Shown: positions 63,431 to 64,000 of the stretch, piece by piece | Layout of the letters: each line of letters starts with the position of its first letter | Numbering within the stretch: position 1 is the first letter of the stretch | Source: Simmondsia chinensis | Taxonomy: Eukaryota > Streptophyta > Magnoliopsida > Caryophyllales > Simmondsiaceae | Direction of reading: 5' to 3' | Assembly (NCBI GenBank): GCA_018398585.1 | Contig: JAGTTD010000022.1 | Span: 8,843,501 to 8,907,500 of the forward strand | Length of the DNA: 64,000 bases | Made by a program: the position numbers and the translations under genes | The notes under the pieces: generated by a model | Told to the model about the DNA's origin: nothing | Databases searched by the model: none | Seen by the model: only the letters and a program-made list of their open reading frames with translations

Positions 63431-64000
63431 ATGTATGAAAATTGGAAGCAAAAATCAAAAGTGGTATTTGGATAGTGGTTGCTCAAGACACATGACAGGA
63501 GATAAATCCAAGTTCACTTCTATAATGCCATGAAACAAAAATCTCACTTTTAACGACAACAAGAAAGGAAAAATTATCAGTATTGGTAATGTTGCTTGTA
63601 ACTCTTCTCCTTGCATTGAATATGTCCTACTTGTCGAAGGTCTTAAGCATCAATTATGTGATAAATGCTGTTGTGCGAACTTTGAGTCATCTAGATGCAC
63701 AGTTAAACATGCTACAAATGAGATTTTGCTTATTGGTCTACGATGTGAAAACATCTATATGATTGATCTTGATTGTGTAGATTCATTAAAGTGCTTTAGT
63801 ATCTTGGTTGAAAATGATCCTCGGATTTGGTATAGAGGATTTGGACATGCTAGTATGGGCATGATTCCAAAACTTCTAAAAAATGATCTTGTAGAAGATT
63901 AACAAAGCTAAAATTTGAAAAAGATCAGATTTGTGATGCATGTCAATATGGCGAACAAACTAGATCTTCATTCAAACCCAAAAATGTAGTTTCAACATCA
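63431..64000 (+). pseudogene. Protease and start of integrase, Copia I (partial)
   Basis: WYLDSGCSRHMTGDKSKF begins at 63,462, with the active-site D-S-G at 63,471-63,479 intact. INISIGNVACNS-type sequence follows (about 63,577). The integrase zinc domain is visible as FGHASMGMIPKLLKND (about 63,839) and ICDACQYGEQTRSSF (about 63,930), after a stop at 63,899. The window ends before the catalytic core. Confidence 0.7.

Larger units (their letters stand above)
55292..64000 (+). mobile_element. SIRE-type Copia element I (continues beyond the window)
   Basis: The LTR starts TGTTGGCCCTAAAGG at 55,292 and continues after element F at 60,612. A primer site follows at about 61,684, then gag with two zinc-knuckle regions, a protease with intact D-S-G and the start of integrase at the window edge. 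The gag type (UBN2-like, FRMKLEESIKEM, LGxLMTHE) is that of the SIRE/Maximus group. Size cannot be given because the 3' end is outside. Confidence 0.75.

Overview
The window is plant nuclear DNA, probably from a dicot. It is AT-rich and almost entirely made of transposable elements. I see no host gene with an intact reading frame, no rRNA or tRNA gene and no bacterial-style operon. The plant assignment rests on LTR retrotransposons with plant-type primer-binding sites (initiator-Met type TGGTATCAGAGC, and TGGCGCCGTTGC), a Tat-lineage Gypsy element with two RNase H domains, an Athila-type Gypsy, a SIRE-type Copia and an L1 LINE whose ORF1 is of the DUF4283/zf-CCHC_4 type. Nearly all coding regions carry stops or frameshifts.

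Layout, part 1 (1-43,260): one nest up to five insertions deep. LINE 5'-end sequence (283-856, resuming 43,118-43,262) was hit by a Copia element (857-43,112, TSD aggac/gggac). That Copia carries three insertions. (a) An LTR element in its leader (3,155 to about 12,850), which itself holds an inverted fragment of an unusual non-autonomous family (6,530-7,800) and a 5'-truncated chromovirus (7,801-11,666). (b) A 3-kb L1-type LINE with ORF1 but no ORF2 in its gag (13,018-16,027, 14-bp TSD). (c) A 21.5-kb minus-strand Tat-lineage Gypsy in its 3' LTR (20,375-41,917, TSD gaatc). The Tat element has tandem repeats in both LTRs, 70-bp and 81-bp arrays, an F-box-associated-domain-like relic and a decayed antisense ORF. 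It was hit by non-autonomous element A (34,347-39,481), whose 5' LTR holds an antisense solo LTR (34,441-35,015).

Layout, part 2 (43,260-64,000): an antisense Athila-like LTR remnant is interrupted by a gag-only (TR-GAG-like) element (44,083-46,559, TSD ggtat/ggtgt) and by an internally deleted Athila-type element (47,073-55,065, perfect TSD taaat). A SIRE-type Copia starts at 55,292 and runs off the window end. Its 5' LTR is split by non-autonomous element F (55,622-60,611).

How the parts relate: the chromovirus at 7.8-11.7 kb, elements A and F, the gag-only element G and the solo LTR look like one extended clade. They share LTR termini, the same type of primer-binding site where it can be seen, CT-rich LTR 3' halves, TATA boxes, and (in A, F, G and the chromovirus) a relic of the end of the chromovirus pol reading frame beside the polypurine tract. 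A, F and the 6.5-kb fragment carry coding sequence shared with each other but with no recognisable gag or pol domain. This is the most novel material in the window.
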